The notes: generated by a model not told the origin, from the letters alone. Shown: positions 1 to 10,599, counted from the stretch's first letter. The stretch: 64,000 nucleotides of DNA from Candidatus Solibacter usitatus (GCA_016213245.1 JACRBC010000129.1:1-64000), one strand, 5' to 3'. Numbers and translations: made by a program.

Positions 1-52
1 GCGCTTCATGGATTCCATTATCTGAAAAAGTGCCGATGTTAAACTGAAAGGG

Positions 53-1447
53 ATGTCCTACGATCTGATCGTGATCGGCAGCGGACCTGGGGGCTACTCC
101 GCTGCGATTCGCGCCGGCCAGTACGGCCTCAAGACCGCACTCGTCGAGAAAAGCCCGCTGCTGGGTGGGACGTGCCTGCACGTCGGTTGCGTTCCCACAA
201 AAGCGCTCCTCCACACGGCCGAGGTGTGGGAGTACTTCCTCCACCCCGAAGCCCAGGGCATCCACTGCCAGGACCCGCGCCTGGACTATCTCAAAGTCCT
301 CGACCGTAAGAACAAGATCGTCTCCAGCCACGCCAAGGGCATCGAGTTTCTGATGAAGAAACACAAGGTCGAGGTCGTGCGCGGCCGTGGACGGCTCCTG
401 GGCGGAGGCCGTGTCGAAGTCAGCGGCGAAGCCGGCGTGCGCACCCTGGAAGCAAGGAACGTCATCCTGGCCACGGGCTCTGAAGCCCGCATGCTGCCCG
501 GCCTCACTCCCGACGAAAAAACCATCGTCACCAACGTCGAAATCCTCAGCCGCACCGAGGTCCCCAGGAGCCTTCTGGTTATCGGCGCGGGCGCGGTCGG
601 CGTGGAGTTCGGCTCCATCTTCAAGCGCTTCGGCAGCCAGGTCACCATCTTCGAGATGCTCCCCCGCCTTGTCCCCGTCGAGGACGAAGAGGTCAGCAAG
701 GAACTCGAGCGCCAGTTCAAGAAGCAGGGCATGGCCATGGAGACCGGCGTCAAGGTCCTCGAAGTCCGGCAAGGCGCCGCCGGCGTCTCCCTCGACGTCC
801 AACTCGCCAGCGGCAAGACCCAACAGTTCGACGGCGAGATGCTGCTGGTGGCCGTCGGCCGCAAGCCCACCACCGAAGACTGCGGGCTGGAAAACACCCG
901 CGCCGTCCTCGACCGCGGCTTCGTCGCCGTCGACCCCTTCCAGCAGACCGCAGAGCCGGGCCTCTACGCCATCGGCGACATCGTCGCCGGCACTCCCCAG
1001 CTCGCCCATGTCGCCACCATGGAGGGCATGGTCGCCGTAGCGCGCATCGCCGGTAAACCCGCCACCCCCATCAACAAGACTCGCATTCCCGGCTGCACCT
1101 ACACCGAGCCCGGCATCGGCAGCGTCGGCCTCACCGAAAAGCAGGCCCGCGACCAGGGCCACGATGTCAAGATCGGCAAGTTCCCCTTCGCCGGCAACTC
1201 CAAGGCCTCCATCCTCGGCAACCACGGCGGCTTCGTCAAAGTGGTCGCCGACGCGAAATACGGCGAGATCCTCGGCGTCCACATCATCGGTCCCCACGCC
1301 TACGAGCTCATCGGCGAGGCCGTCGCCGCCATGGAAGCCGAAGCCACCGTCGAAACCATGATGTCCACCATCCACGCCCACCCCACACTCTACGAGGCCG
1401 TGGGCGAGGCCTTCAACAGCGTCTACGGCCTGGCCATCAACGCCTGA
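53..1447 (+). CDS. lpdA: Dihydrolipoyl dehydrogenase (E3)
   Basis: FAD-dependent E3 that reoxidises the dihydrolipoyl arm of 2-oxoacid dehydrogenase or glycine cleavage complexes, passing electrons to NAD. The N-terminus carries the FAD dinucleotide fold (GSGPGG, residues 9-14). The redox disulfide is in GTCLHVGCVPTK (C41, C46), followed by an NAD fold (GAGAVGVEFG near 180), a second FAD motif (YAIGDI) and the C-terminal HAHPTLYE His-Glu dyad. The 464-residue length is normal. ATG follows a weak AAAGGG ribosome site. lipB starts 5 nt after the stop and an E2 gene follows, so this is a lipoate-enzyme operon. No E1 gene is present in the window. Confident from the motifs and context. Confidence 0.95.
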   Translation: MSYDLIVIGSGPGGYSAAIRAGQYGLKTALVEKSPLLGGTCLHVGCVPTKALLHTAEVWEYFLHPEAQGIHCQDPRLDYLKVLDRKNKIVSSHAKGIEFLMKKHKVEVVRGRGRLLGGGRVEVSGEAGVRTLEARNVILATGSEARMLPGLTPDEKTIVTNVEILSRTEVPRSLLVIGAGAVGVEFGSIFKRFGSQVTIFEMLPRLVPVEDEEVSKELERQFKKQGMAMETGVKVLEVRQGAAGVSLDVQLASGKTQQFDGEMLLVAVGRKPTTEDCGLENTRAVLDRGFVAVDPFQQTAEPGLYAIGDIVAGTPQLAHVATMEGMVAVARIAGKPATPINKTRIPGCTYTEPGIGSVGLTEKQARDQGHDVKIGKFPFAGNSKASILGNHGGFVKVVADAKYGEILGVHIIGPHAYELIGEAVAAMEAEATVETMMSTIHAHPTLYEAVGEAFNSVYGLAINA

Positions 1448-1452
1448 TCCAC

Positions 1453-2112
1453 ATGTTGCGAACCATCGAGGTTGCCGAACTCGGCCAGTTGCCCTATCAA
1501 CAGGCATGGGACCTGCAGAAGTCCCTCGCCGAACGCCGGAAGCAGAACCTCATCCCCGATCAGCTCCTCCTGCTGGAGCACCCCCACGTGCTCACTCTCG
1601 GCCGCAACGGCCGCCAGGAGAACATCCTCGCTCCCCGCGAGCGCCTCGCCCAACTCGGCATCGACTACTTCGAGATCAACCGCGGCGGCGACATCACCTA
1701 CCACGGCCCCGGCCAGATCGTCGGCTATCCCATTGTCGACCTGCGAGAGTGGAAAAGAGACGTCGTCGCCTACGTCCGCGGCATCGAAGAGGTGGTGATT
1801 CGCGCCCTGGCGCAGTTCGGCATCGAGGGAGCCCGGGACGCCTGCGCCACGGGCGTCTGGACCCCGCAGGGCAAGATCTGCGCCATCGGCGTGCACATCT
1901 CCCGCTGGGTCACCACCCACGGCTTCGCTCTGAACTGGACCACCGATTTGAACTACTACCAGCACATCGTGCCCTGCGGCCTCACCCGGCCCGTCACCTC
2001 GATGCGGAAGCTGGGCGTCGATGTGCCGCGCGAACAGGTCCATCAGGCGCTTGTGCGGGAGTTCGCGCATGTGTTTGACTATGAGCCGGCGCTCGAAAGC
2101 GCCTCTGCCTGA
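1453..2112 (+). CDS. lipB: Octanoyltransferase LipB
   Basis: Transfers octanoyl from acyl carrier protein to lipoyl domains, the first step of lipoate synthesis. The family signature RGGDITYHGPGQ lies near residues 76-87. The catalytic lysine is in GKICAIGVH and the acyl-thioester cysteine in HIVPCGL. The length of 219 residues is typical. It sits between E3 and E2, so the operon makes the E2 lipoyl acceptor, the enzyme that primes its cofactor and its E3 partner together. LipA is not in the window. Confidence 0.95.
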   Translation: MLRTIEVAELGQLPYQQAWDLQKSLAERRKQNLIPDQLLLLEHPHVLTLGRNGRQENILAPRERLAQLGIDYFEINRGGDITYHGPGQIVGYPIVDLREWKRDVVAYVRGIEEVVIRALAQFGIEGARDACATGVWTPQGKICAIGVHISRWVTTHGFALNWTTDLNYYQHIVPCGLTRPVTSMRKLGVDVPREQVHQALVREFAHVFDYEPALESASA

Positions 2113-2132
2113 GCAGACTGGAGAACCTCAAC

Positions 2133-3389
2133 ATGGCCGATGTCGTCATGCCCCAGATGGGCGAGAGCATTGTGGAAGGCACCCTCACCAAGTGGCTGAA
2201 GAGCGTCGGCGATCGCGTCGAGCGCGACGAGCCCCTCTTTGAGATCTCGACCGACAAGGTGGACACCGAGATCCCCTCGCCCGCCGCCGGCACCCTTGCC
2301 GAGATCCTCGTCCAGGAAGGCGCCGTCGTGGCCATCAATACCGTTGTCGCCCGCATCGGCGGCGCCGCCGCCACCCCCGCGCCTGCTCCCGCGCCCGTTG
2401 CCGAGGCTCCGGCGGCCGCGCCCGCCGTCGAAGCACCGCCGCCAGCCCCCGTCGCGGCCGCGCCCACGGCTGAAAGCGGCGAAGACGCCGGCCCGGTGAG
2501 CCCGCTGGTCCGCCGCATGGCCCGCGAGAACAACGTCGACCTCCGCCTGGTCCAAGGCAGCGGCGCCGGCGGCCGCATCACCAAGCTGGACGTGGAAGCC
2601 CACCTCGCCGCCCGCACCGCCGCGCCCGCTCCCCAGGCCGCACCGGCCCCCGCCCCCGCGCCATCCTCCTCCACCCCCCTGCCGCGCGTCGAGCCGGCCA
2701 AGGTCCGCGTCGAGCCGATGTCGATCATGCGCCAGAAGATCGCCGAGCACATGATCCACTCCAAGCGCACCTCGGCGCACGTCACCACCGTCCACCGCGT
2801 CGACATGACGCGCATCGCCAAGATCCGCGCCAAAGTGAGGGACGACTTCCAGCAGCGCTACGGCTTCTCCCTCACCTTCCTGCCCTTCATCGCCCGCGCA
2901 GCCGCCGAGGCCCTGCGCACCTTCCCCCTCTGCAACTCCTCCATCGAGGGGACCAACATCCTCTTCCACAACGAGATCAACATCGGCATCGCCGTCGCCC
3001 TCGACAACGGCCTGATCGTTCCGGTCATCCACCAGGCCGATGAAAAGAACATCGTCGGCATGCAGCGCGCCATCGTCGACCTCGCCGCCCGCGCCCGCGG
3101 CAAGCAACTCAAGCCCCACGAGGTCCAGGGCGGGACCTTCTCCATCACCAACTTCGGCAGCTTCGGCTCCCTCTTCGCCACGCCTGTCATCAACCAGCCC
3201 CAGGTGGCCATCCTCGGCGTCGGCGCCGTGGAAAAAATGCCCGTCGTCATCGACGACGCCATCGCCATCCGCTCCATGGCCCACCTCGCGCTCACTTTCG
3301 ACCACCGCCTCATCGACGGCGCGCTCGGCGACCAGTTCTGCCTGAAGGTCAAGGCCGTCCTCGAGAACTGGAACGACCAGGTCCTCTGA
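2133..3389 (+). CDS. 2-oxoacid dehydrogenase E2 (dihydrolipoamide acyltransferase)
   Basis: Core acyltransferase of a pyruvate, 2-oxoglutarate or branched-chain 2-oxoacid dehydrogenase complex. Domains in order: lipoyl domain (residues 1-78, lipoyl lysine K42 in STDKVD), a long Ala/Pro linker, the E3/E1-binding domain (about 125-160, SPLVRRMARENNVDL), a second Ala/Pro linker, then the catalytic domain ending with the active-site TFDHRLIDGA. The substrate class cannot be told from the sequence alone. It lies 20 nt after lipB and is followed by an intrinsic terminator, so it is the last gene of the lpdA-lipB-E2 operon. E1 must be elsewhere or just upstream of the window. Confidence 0.93.
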   Translation: MADVVMPQMGESIVEGTLTKWLKSVGDRVERDEPLFEISTDKVDTEIPSPAAGTLAEILVQEGAVVAINTVVARIGGAAATPAPAPAPVAEAPAAAPAVEAPPPAPVAAAPTAESGEDAGPVSPLVRRMARENNVDLRLVQGSGAGGRITKLDVEAHLAARTAAPAPQAAPAPAPAPSSSTPLPRVEPAKVRVEPMSIMRQKIAEHMIHSKRTSAHVTTVHRVDMTRIAKIRAKVRDDFQQRYGFSLTFLPFIARAAAEALRTFPLCNSSIEGTNILFHNEINIGIAVALDNGLIVPVIHQADEKNIVGMQRAIVDLAARARGKQLKPHEVQGGTFSITNFGSFGSLFATPVINQPQVAILGVGAVEKMPVVIDDAIAIRSMAHLALTFDHRLIDGALGDQFCLKVKAVLENWNDQVL

Positions 3390-3413
3390 CCGCCACTCAT
3401 CCTCCGATTCCCG

Positions 3414-3451
3414 CCGCCCGCCGGATTCCCCCCGGCGGGCGGTTCCTCTTT
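3414..3451 (+). terminator. Rho-independent terminator after E2
   Basis: A perfect 11-bp GC stem (CCGCCCGCCGG / CCGGCGGGCGG) with a 7-nt loop is followed by the T-rich run TTCCTCTTT, starting 25 nt after the E2 stop codon. It closes the lpdA-lipB-E2 operon. Confidence 0.85.
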
Positions 3452-3526
3452 GCCCCATCATGGGCAACAGGAGATTGGTTTACGCACATTCGTCAGGCAC
3501 TCCTCCCCGCCGCCCTGCTCGCCTGC

Positions 3527-4831
3527 TTGGCCCGCGCCCAGGACCCGCCCCCCGCGTGGCAGCCTCTGCTTGAGGAGATTGGCCGCATCGCCCCAGGCGA
3601 GCCGCCCGTCCTCGGCATCGATACCCAGATCCGCGCCGCCGCCATTCTCGCGCCCAAACACCCAGGCGAAGCCCGCCGCCTGCTCGGCGAGGCCACCTCC
3701 CGCATCCTCACCCTGCCGGACCTCCACACCCGCGGCGCCTTCGTCCTTCAGATGGCCCAGTCCGTGAGGGATCCCGATCCCGCCGAGATCGAGTCCATCT
3801 GCCTCCTGCTCCCGCGCCGCGCTCCCGATGCCGGGGAGGACCCCCTCTCGGCCTGCATGACAACCTTGTTCTCCTGCTCCAAAACCACCTGGGACGCCCG
3901 CAAGGACTTCATCCGCCGCGCCCTCTCCGCCGGAGCTTTCGGCGCTCTGACCGCCGCCCATCTCGACGACGCCCGCAAGAACCACCCCGCCGAAACCGCC
4001 GCCGAGTACGCCGCTCTCATCGAAGGCTTCCCCACGTCCGACGCGACGGCGCGGGAGGTCCAGCAACTCCTCGTCCTGGTGGAGACGATGCGCGGCAGCC
4101 AGACAGATCTCTCCGGCCGCGCGCTCGACAAGGCTCTCCGGGCCCTCCGCCGTCCCCGCTTCCCCTTCCCTCCCGAGCTGCGAAACGCCCTGCTCGCGCG
4201 CGCCGCCGCCCTGGCCGGCGCCGTCACGCCCAAGCCGGATCAGCCGCTGACCTGGGACAATCTGCCCAAGTTCGAACCGCCGCGAGAGAAAAAGCGCGAC
4301 AGCGGCGACGACGAGAAAGAGCCCCCCACCGAGGGCCTCACCACCGATGAGATCGTCGTCCTCGCCCGCCAGCAGCCTCCACTCACCCACGCCGCGATAC
4401 TCCTCGACCTGATCGACAAAGACAAGGACCTCCTCCTGCCCCGCCGCGTCACCCTCGCCTCCGAGGCCCTCGAAGCCAGTACCGGCGTGAGTTTGCGCGT
4501 CGAGCGCCTGTGGGCCCAGTCCATGCTCACCCGCCGCCTCTACCAGTTCGGCGACCTGCCCAAGGCCGCCCTCGCCGCGCAACTGCTCGCGGAGTCCTTC
4601 CAGAAGATGTACGATTGCGAATCAGCGGGGTGTCTCTCCTTCCAGGGAGACGACAACCCCGGCGACCTGATCTACAGCTTCGCCGAATACCTCCGCGAAC
4701 ACGGCATCCGGCCCGAAGACCTCGGCCTCAGCAACCGGTCTCTCACGGCGCGCATGATCCTGCTCGACCTGGAGCATGCGGTGGAGGGAAAGAAGCGTAA
4801 GTTTGGCCTCTTCGGAACAGCTCTTCCTTGA
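3527..4831 (+). CDS. Secreted helical protein of unknown function
   Basis: Not recognised. The ORF-track start is a TTG, but the same frame is open upstream and reads HIRQALLPAALLACLARAQ, a good Sec signal peptide ending in ARA-Q. The true start is therefore probably upstream. ACG at 3482 lies 8 nt after an AGGAG ribosome site, and ATT at 3488 is another candidate; no ATG, GTG or TTG fits. The mature part is predicted to be mostly helical and rich in Ala, Leu and Arg, resembling repeat-type periplasmic proteins. A charged KKRDSGDDEKEPP segment lies in the middle. The 3' end overlaps the next ORF. A secreted structural or scaffold role is only a guess. Confidence 0.6.
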   Translation: MARAQDPPPAWQPLLEEIGRIAPGEPPVLGIDTQIRAAAILAPKHPGEARRLLGEATSRILTLPDLHTRGAFVLQMAQSVRDPDPAEIESICLLLPRRAPDAGEDPLSACMTTLFSCSKTTWDARKDFIRRALSAGAFGALTAAHLDDARKNHPAETAAEYAALIEGFPTSDATAREVQQLLVLVETMRGSQTDLSGRALDKALRALRRPRFPFPPELRNALLARAAALAGAVTPKPDQPLTWDNLPKFEPPREKKRDSGDDEKEPPTEGLTTDEIVVLARQQPPLTHAAILLDLIDKDKDLLLPRRVTLASEALEASTGVSLRVERLWAQSMLTRRLYQFGDLPKAALAAQLLAESFQKMYDCESAGCLSFQGDDNPGDLIYSFAEYLREHGIRPEDLGLSNRSLTARMILLDLEHAVEGKKRKFGLFGTALP

Positions 4832-5336
4832 ATTCTCCGTCAGAAAACTTCGCCAGTTGCTCTCGCGCATCCACGTCTGCCTCGACAAGCTCGACGACTC
4901 CCAGATCTGGCTACGCGAATCCGGCAACTCCAACGCCGCCGGCAACCTCTGCCTCCACCTCGCTGGCAATGTCCGCCAGTGGATCCTGCACGGCATCGAC
5001 GGCCAGCCCGACACCCGCACTCGCGATGCGGAGTTCGCCGCCGCAGGCGGCCACTCCCGCGCCGATCTCCTCCTGCATCTCGACTCCACAGTCGAGCAGG
5101 CCTGCCGCGTTCTCGAGCATCTCCCGCCCGAACAGCTCACCCTGGTTATCCGCCCGCAGAACTACGACGCCACGGTGCTGGAAGGCATCTTCCACGTCGT
5201 CGAGCACTTCGCCCAGCACACCGGCCAGATCCTCTACGCCACCAAGGCCCTCACCGGCGAGGACCTCGGCTTCTACCGCCACCTCTCCGGCACGGCCCAG
5301 CCCCCGAGCCCGCCCCCCGGCCAGGAAATCCCTTGA
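4776..5336 (+). CDS. DinB-like (DUF1572-type) protein
   Basis: Four-helix DinB-superfamily protein. Histidines in NLCLHLAGNVRQW and HVVEHFAQHTGQI are placed as expected for the family metal site. Many members are thiol-dependent transferases or are uncharacterised. The ATG at 4776 would overlap the upstream gene by 56 nt; the in-frame TTG at 4803 is an alternative start that shortens the overlap. The C-terminus is a short Pro-rich tail. The stop overlaps the TTG start of the GNAT gene (TTGA), so the two are translationally coupled. It is one of three DinB-type genes in the window. Confidence 0.75.
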   Translation: MRWRERSVSLASSEQLFLEFSVRKLRQLLSRIHVCLDKLDDSQIWLRESGNSNAAGNLCLHLAGNVRQWILHGIDGQPDTRTRDAEFAAAGGHSRADLLLHLDSTVEQACRVLEHLPPEQLTLVIRPQNYDATVLEGIFHVVEHFAQHTGQILYATKALTGEDLGFYRHLSGTAQPPSPPPGQEIP

Positions 5337-5842
5337 TCTCCCTGCGCCCCGCCGTCCAGGCAGACTCTGCAGCCATCCACGACGTGCTCATCCAGGCCTT
5401 CAACGGCCCCGATGAAGCCGCCCTCGTCGACGCCCTCCGCGCCGCCGGCGACGTGCTGCTCGAGCTCGCCGCCGAGTCCGGCGATCGCGTCATCGGCCAC
5501 ATCCTCTACTCGCCACTCCCTCTCGTCTCCCCTTCCCGCACCGTCCGCGCCGCCGCCCTCGCACCGCTCGCGGTTCACCCCAACTTCCAGCGCCGCGGCG
5601 CTGGCGGCGCACTCATCCACATGAGCCTCCCCATGCTCGCCCACTCGGGCGTCGAGGCCGTGGTCGTTCTCGGCGAACCCGCCTATTACTCCCGCTTCGG
5701 CTTCTCCCCCGAAGCCGCCGCCCATCTCCGCCACCCTTTCCCTCCAGGTCCCCACTTCATGGCGCTCGAACTCTCCCCTGGCTGTCTGGATGAGTTCCAC
5801 GGCGAGGTCCGCTACGCCGCCGCTTTCGGTCTCCCCGCCTGA
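5333..5842 (+). CDS. GNAT-family N-acetyltransferase
   Basis: Acetyl-CoA-dependent N-acetyltransferase of the YhbS type. The acetyl-CoA loop is NFQRRGAGGALI, followed by GVEAVVVLGEPAYYSRFGFSP, typical of this subgroup. The ORF track shows a much longer frame from 4979, but homology to the family begins at ISLRPAVQAD. The TTG at 5333 overlaps the stop of the DinB gene as TTGA, which I take as the start, giving 169 residues. The substrate is unknown. Confidence 0.82.
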   Translation: MISLRPAVQADSAAIHDVLIQAFNGPDEAALVDALRAAGDVLLELAAESGDRVIGHILYSPLPLVSPSRTVRAAALAPLAVHPNFQRRGAGGALIHMSLPMLAHSGVEAVVVLGEPAYYSRFGFSPEAAAHLRHPFPPGPHFMALELSPGCLDEFHGEVRYAAAFGLPA

Positions 5843-5938
5843 CCGCCGCTCATCCCCCTCCCGCCGCCGTTCATCGCCTTCCGCTCGACCGTTCTTCCCG
5901 CCCGCCGCAAGCTGGAGCCAGCAAAGGAGCCGCCAGGC

Positions 5939-6529
5939 ATGACCACCCGCGAACTCGAACGTCAGTCGGTCGTCAGGGAACGCGCCCTCTCCATCCCCGA
6001 AGGCGCTCCGGTCGAGCTCAGGACCTCCGGCCGCCGCAAGGTCTCCGGCGCCCTGCTCGCCGCCGAGGACGAGGCCGTCCGCCTCCACCACAACGCGGGT
6101 GGTACGTACATCGAGTCCGTCTGGCTTTTCGACGAAATCGACTCCATCCGCCGCCTCGACCGCCCCCGCTTCCCCCGCCTCGGCTTGGCCGGCCGCCTCC
6201 TGGCCATCGTGCTATCGCTCACCCTCTGCCTGCCCGCCGCCGAGTTGGACCTCCGTGCCAAGGCCCTTCAGATTCCCACCGGCGCTCCCATCCTGCTCAA
6301 GACCACCGCCCGCCAGACGCTGCGCGGCCGTCTCAACGCCGTCTCCGACGCCGGCATCGCCATGCAGTTGGTGGAGAACAACGCCATCGCCGAACGCACC
6401 GTCCCCTTCTCCGAAATCAAGTCCCTCAAGCAGACCGGCAAACCCATGCACCCCGGCTACGTCGTCCTCCTCACCCTCGGCGTCCTGTGGCTGTTCGGCA
6501 TCATCATCGGAACCTTCGTCAATAGCTGA
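5939..6529 (+). CDS. Membrane protein with an internal domain duplication
   Basis: Not assigned to a known family. The 196-residue protein has two copies of the same roughly 63-residue unit. The first begins ERALSIPEGAPVELRT and the second AKALQIPTGAPILLKT. Both continue with a GRL/GAL-type strand and end in (D/E)(E)I(D/K)S plus a short basic-Pro tail. Each looks like a small beta-barrel resembling SH3/Sm-type folds (inference). Between the copies is a hydrophobic segment (LAGRLLAIVLSLTLCLPA) that could be a TM helix or signal anchor. A second TM helix (VVLLTLGVLWLFGIIIG) is at the C-terminus. The preceding 96 bases hold only a likely ribosome site (AAAGGAG). Confidence 0.65.
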   Translation: MTTRELERQSVVRERALSIPEGAPVELRTSGRRKVSGALLAAEDEAVRLHHNAGGTYIESVWLFDEIDSIRRLDRPRFPRLGLAGRLLAIVLSLTLCLPAAELDLRAKALQIPTGAPILLKTTARQTLRGRLNAVSDAGIAMQLVENNAIAERTVPFSEIKSLKQTGKPMHPGYVVLLTLGVLWLFGIIIGTFVNS

Positions 6530-6588
6530 GAGGCACGTAGGAGTCGCCTCCCGGCCGACCGCAATCATCGAGTTAACATCAGGGAGAC

Positions 6589-8186
<1,598 letters not shown>

Positions 8187-8190
<4 letters not shown>

Positions 8191-8894
8191 TCCGCATCCT
8201 CATCGTTGACGACGAACTCCCGGCGCGCCAGCGCCTTCGCCGCCTGCTGAGCGCATTCGACACCGTCGAGATCGCCGGCGAGGCCGCCGACGGTCCCTCC
8301 GCCATCGAGCAGATCCGCGCCCTGCGCCCCGACCTCGTCCTGCTCGACATCGAGATGCCCGGCTGCCGCGGCACCGAGGTCGCCGCCTCCCTGCCCGAGC
8401 CCCGCCCCCACATCGTCTTCGTCACCGCCTATGACCAGTACGCCGTCGAGGCCTTCGAACTCCACGCCCTCGACTACCTCCTCAAGCCGGTCAGCCGCGA
8501 TCGCCTCGCCCAGGTCCTCGATCGCGCCCGCGGCCCCCATCCCGCCGCCCGCCTGCCCCAACCCGCCCGCTTCCTCGCCCGCGCCGGCGAACGCTACGTC
8601 GTCATCCCCACTTCCGACATCGTCGCCTTCCTCTCAGAAGCCGGTCTCACCAGACTCTGCGCCCGCGAACGCGAGTATTGGATGGAGCCCACCCTCAACG
8701 ACCTCGAGCAGCGCCTCGACCCGGCCCACTTCTTCCGCGTCTCCCGCGCCGCCATCGTCCGCCTCGACGACATCAAGGAGGTCGCGCCCATGCCCGGCGG
8801 CTCCGGCGAGGTCGCCCTCAAGTCCGGCCGCCGCATCGAGGTCTCCCGCCGCCGCTTCAAAGAGCTCCTCGACCGCCTCTCCGGCCCGGCCTGA
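8187..8894 (+). CDS. LytTR-family response regulator
   Basis: Partner of the LytS-type kinase. The receiver domain (residues 1-120) has the acidic pair D8/D9, phospho-acceptor D54 (LLDIEMPG), T in FVTAYD and K in YLLKPVS. The LytTR DNA-binding domain (about 130-232) shows the conserved FLARAGERYVVIP and FFRVSRAAIVRLDDI segments. It should bind direct repeats upstream of its targets, which cannot be identified here. Confidence 0.92.
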
Positions 8895-9776
8895 TCAGCG
8901 AGCCCGCCCCTCCAACGCCCCCGCCACCAGCCACAGCCACAGACACACCGCCAGCGCCAGGTGCGCGATCTGCATCCACACCGGCGCCAGCAGCAGCACA
9001 TTCACCACTCCCGCCGCCAGTTGCACCGCCGTCAGCCACACCACCCAGTTCTTGACCCTGCCGCGGAACGACGTCAGCGCCGCCACCAGCAGGAACATCC
9101 CGCACGCCGACGCCACCACCGGATGCAGCAGCCGCAACTTCAACAACGCCGGTGCGTCCCTGGAAAACTCCTGCCGTATCCCCTCCGCCAGCGATACCGC
9201 CGGCCAGATGGTGTCCCCCAGCGCCGCCACCACCCCTGTCACAGCCGCCGCCAGCGCCACCCCCAGCGCCGCCCACGCCATCGGCGGCACGTTCCGCCAC
9301 GTCCCCTCCGCCGTCCGCGCAAACCACGCCGCCGCCGCCAAGGCCCCCAGCAGCAGCAGCGTGTTGGTCAAGTGCGCGCACAGGTACAACGCCCGCCCCG
9401 CCGAGGCGTTCTTCTCCACATACGCCAGCAGCACCAGTCCAGCCCCCAGCAGCGCCTCCACGATGATGAACCCTAGCGAGATCCAGGCGTACTTCCTTGC
9501 CAGATGGCCCTTCGAAAACAGCCGCCGGCTCCACCACACCAGCCCCAGCACGCCGATCAATGCCACCCCGCTCGTCACCCGGTGCATGAACTCAATCACC
9601 GTCGCCATCGCCGGCGAGCGCGGCAGCATCTCCCCGTTGCACAGCGGCCAGTGCTCCCCGCACCCCGCCCCGGATCCCGTCGCCCGCACGAACGCCCCCC
9701 ACAACACCACCAGCACGTTCCAACCCAGCACGCCCCAGGCGTACCGCTCGAATGACCGAATGCGCTTGTCCATCAC
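8895..9776 (-). CDS. ctaA: COX15/CtaA-type heme A synthase
   Basis: Polytopic membrane protein of 293 residues with about eight TM helices. The family marks are FVRATGSGAGCGEHWPLCNG near residues 28-47 and EFMHRVTSG near 62-70, with further His residues in later helices (CAHLTNT, RLLHPVVASA, AHLALAV). It oxidises heme O to heme A for cytochrome oxidases. No cox genes lie nearby. It is divergent from the methyltransferase gene, only 18 nt apart. The C residues in GAGCGEHWPLC could form the redox pair known in CtaA. Confidence 0.85.
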   Translation of the reverse strand: MMDKRIRSFERYAWGVLGWNVLVVLWGAFVRATGSGAGCGEHWPLCNGEMLPRSPAMATVIEFMHRVTSGVALIGVLGLVWWSRRLFSKGHLARKYAWISLGFIIVEALLGAGLVLLAYVEKNASAGRALYLCAHLTNTLLLLGALAAAAWFARTAEGTWRNVPPMAWAALGVALAAAVTGVVAALGDTIWPAVSLAEGIRQEFSRDAPALLKLRLLHPVVASACGMFLLVAALTSFRGRVKNWVVWLTAVQLAAGVVNVLLLAPVWMQIAHLALAVCLWLWLVAGALEGRAR

Positions 9777-9780
9777 CTTC

Positions 9781-9786
9781 TACAAT
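9781..9786 (+). promoter_or_regulatory. Candidate -10 box for a leaderless transcript
   Basis: TACAAT lies 8 nt before the ATG of the methyltransferase gene, in the 18-nt gap between divergent genes. Transcription would start at or next to the start codon. No convincing -35 was seen. Confidence 0.4.
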
Positions 9787-9794
9787 GTCACTTT

Positions 9795-10442
9795 ATGCCC
9801 CATTCGTTGCGCCACGCCTGGACCTCCTCTGTCACCGCCCTGGATTATGAGACCCACATGGCCGCCATCGGCCAGGCTCAGGCCAACGCGCTCCACATCG
9901 CCGATTTTCTCGCCCGCATCTCCCCGCCCCCCGCCGCCCGGGTCCTCATCGCCGGCGCCGGCACCGGCCAGATGTTCACCGTCGTCCCGCCGGGCATCTT
10001 CGACGGCCTCCGCCCCGTCTTTTCCGACATCAACCCCGCCTTCCTCGCCTGCCTCCGTCAACGCGTCCCCGGCGCCCCCTGCGTCGCCGACGACCTGGAA
10101 CACTCCGCCCTCCGCGGCCCCTTCTTCGCCGCCGCCGCCGTCCTCGTCCTCGAACACATCGACTGGCGCAAAGGACTCGACACCCTCGCCCGCCTCGCGC
10201 TCGCGCACCTCTTCCTCGTCATCCAGTCCAACCCGCCCCACATCGCCACCGCCGTCTCCCCCCACCGCACCTTGCCCGGCACCATGGCCGCCTTCTCATC
10301 CTCCCACCCCAACCTCATGCACAAGCCCGAAGTCCTCGCCCACCTGGCCACCCTCGGCTACGACCTCGCCCAGGAAGACCCGCGCCCCGTCGCCGACGGC
10401 AAGGTCATGCTCGGTCTGAGCTTCCGCGGTTGCTGCCCCTGA
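9795..10442 (+). CDS. Class I SAM-dependent methyltransferase
   Basis: Rossmann-type methyltransferase. Motif I is VLIAGAGTGQMF (about residues 50-61). An acidic strand end (FSDINPAF) binds the SAM ribose. FFAAAAVLVLEHIDW is the motif-IV region, typical of methyltransferase-11/25 families. 215 residues. The substrate cannot be predicted. It is a single gene with no partner, next to the left edge of the low-G+C island. Confidence 0.75.
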   Translation: MPHSLRHAWTSSVTALDYETHMAAIGQAQANALHIADFLARISPPPAARVLIAGAGTGQMFTVVPPGIFDGLRPVFSDINPAFLACLRQRVPGAPCVADDLEHSALRGPFFAAAAVLVLEHIDWRKGLDTLARLALAHLFLVIQSNPPHIATAVSPHRTLPGTMAAFSSSHPNLMHKPEVLAHLATLGYDLAQEDPRPVADGKVMLGLSFRGCCP

Positions 10443-10535
10443 CGGCCCACCCCGTGCACCCCGCCGCCATCGCCACGAATGTCCCATCCAACACCGGGCC
10501 CTTCGTCGGCCAGTACCCCGGCGGCAAGATTTGGT
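10443..10535 (-). pseudogene. Decayed 3' fragment of the 12909-14162 membrane gene
   Basis: On the minus strand this stretch reads LPPGYWPTKGPVLDGTFVAM and then AAGCTGWA. The C-terminus of the intact gene at 12909-14162 reads LPPGHWSTGGFVMEASFVAM and then AAGCTVWA. About 30 codons match, in the same strand and order, with no upstream coding part left. The match marks the left edge of the 10.4-12.9 kb insert. Confidence 0.75.
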
Positions 10536-10599
10536 GGCCGGACGCATGCGTCACAACAGAGTCTCTATCGCCCTGATCCTCGGTCCGCGCAAGGGCCTG

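Noticed and set aside
8431-10419. 662-residue plus-strand Ser/Pro-rich frame
   Set aside because: It overlaps the LytTR regulator, heme A synthase and methyltransferase genes in other frames and has no family features.
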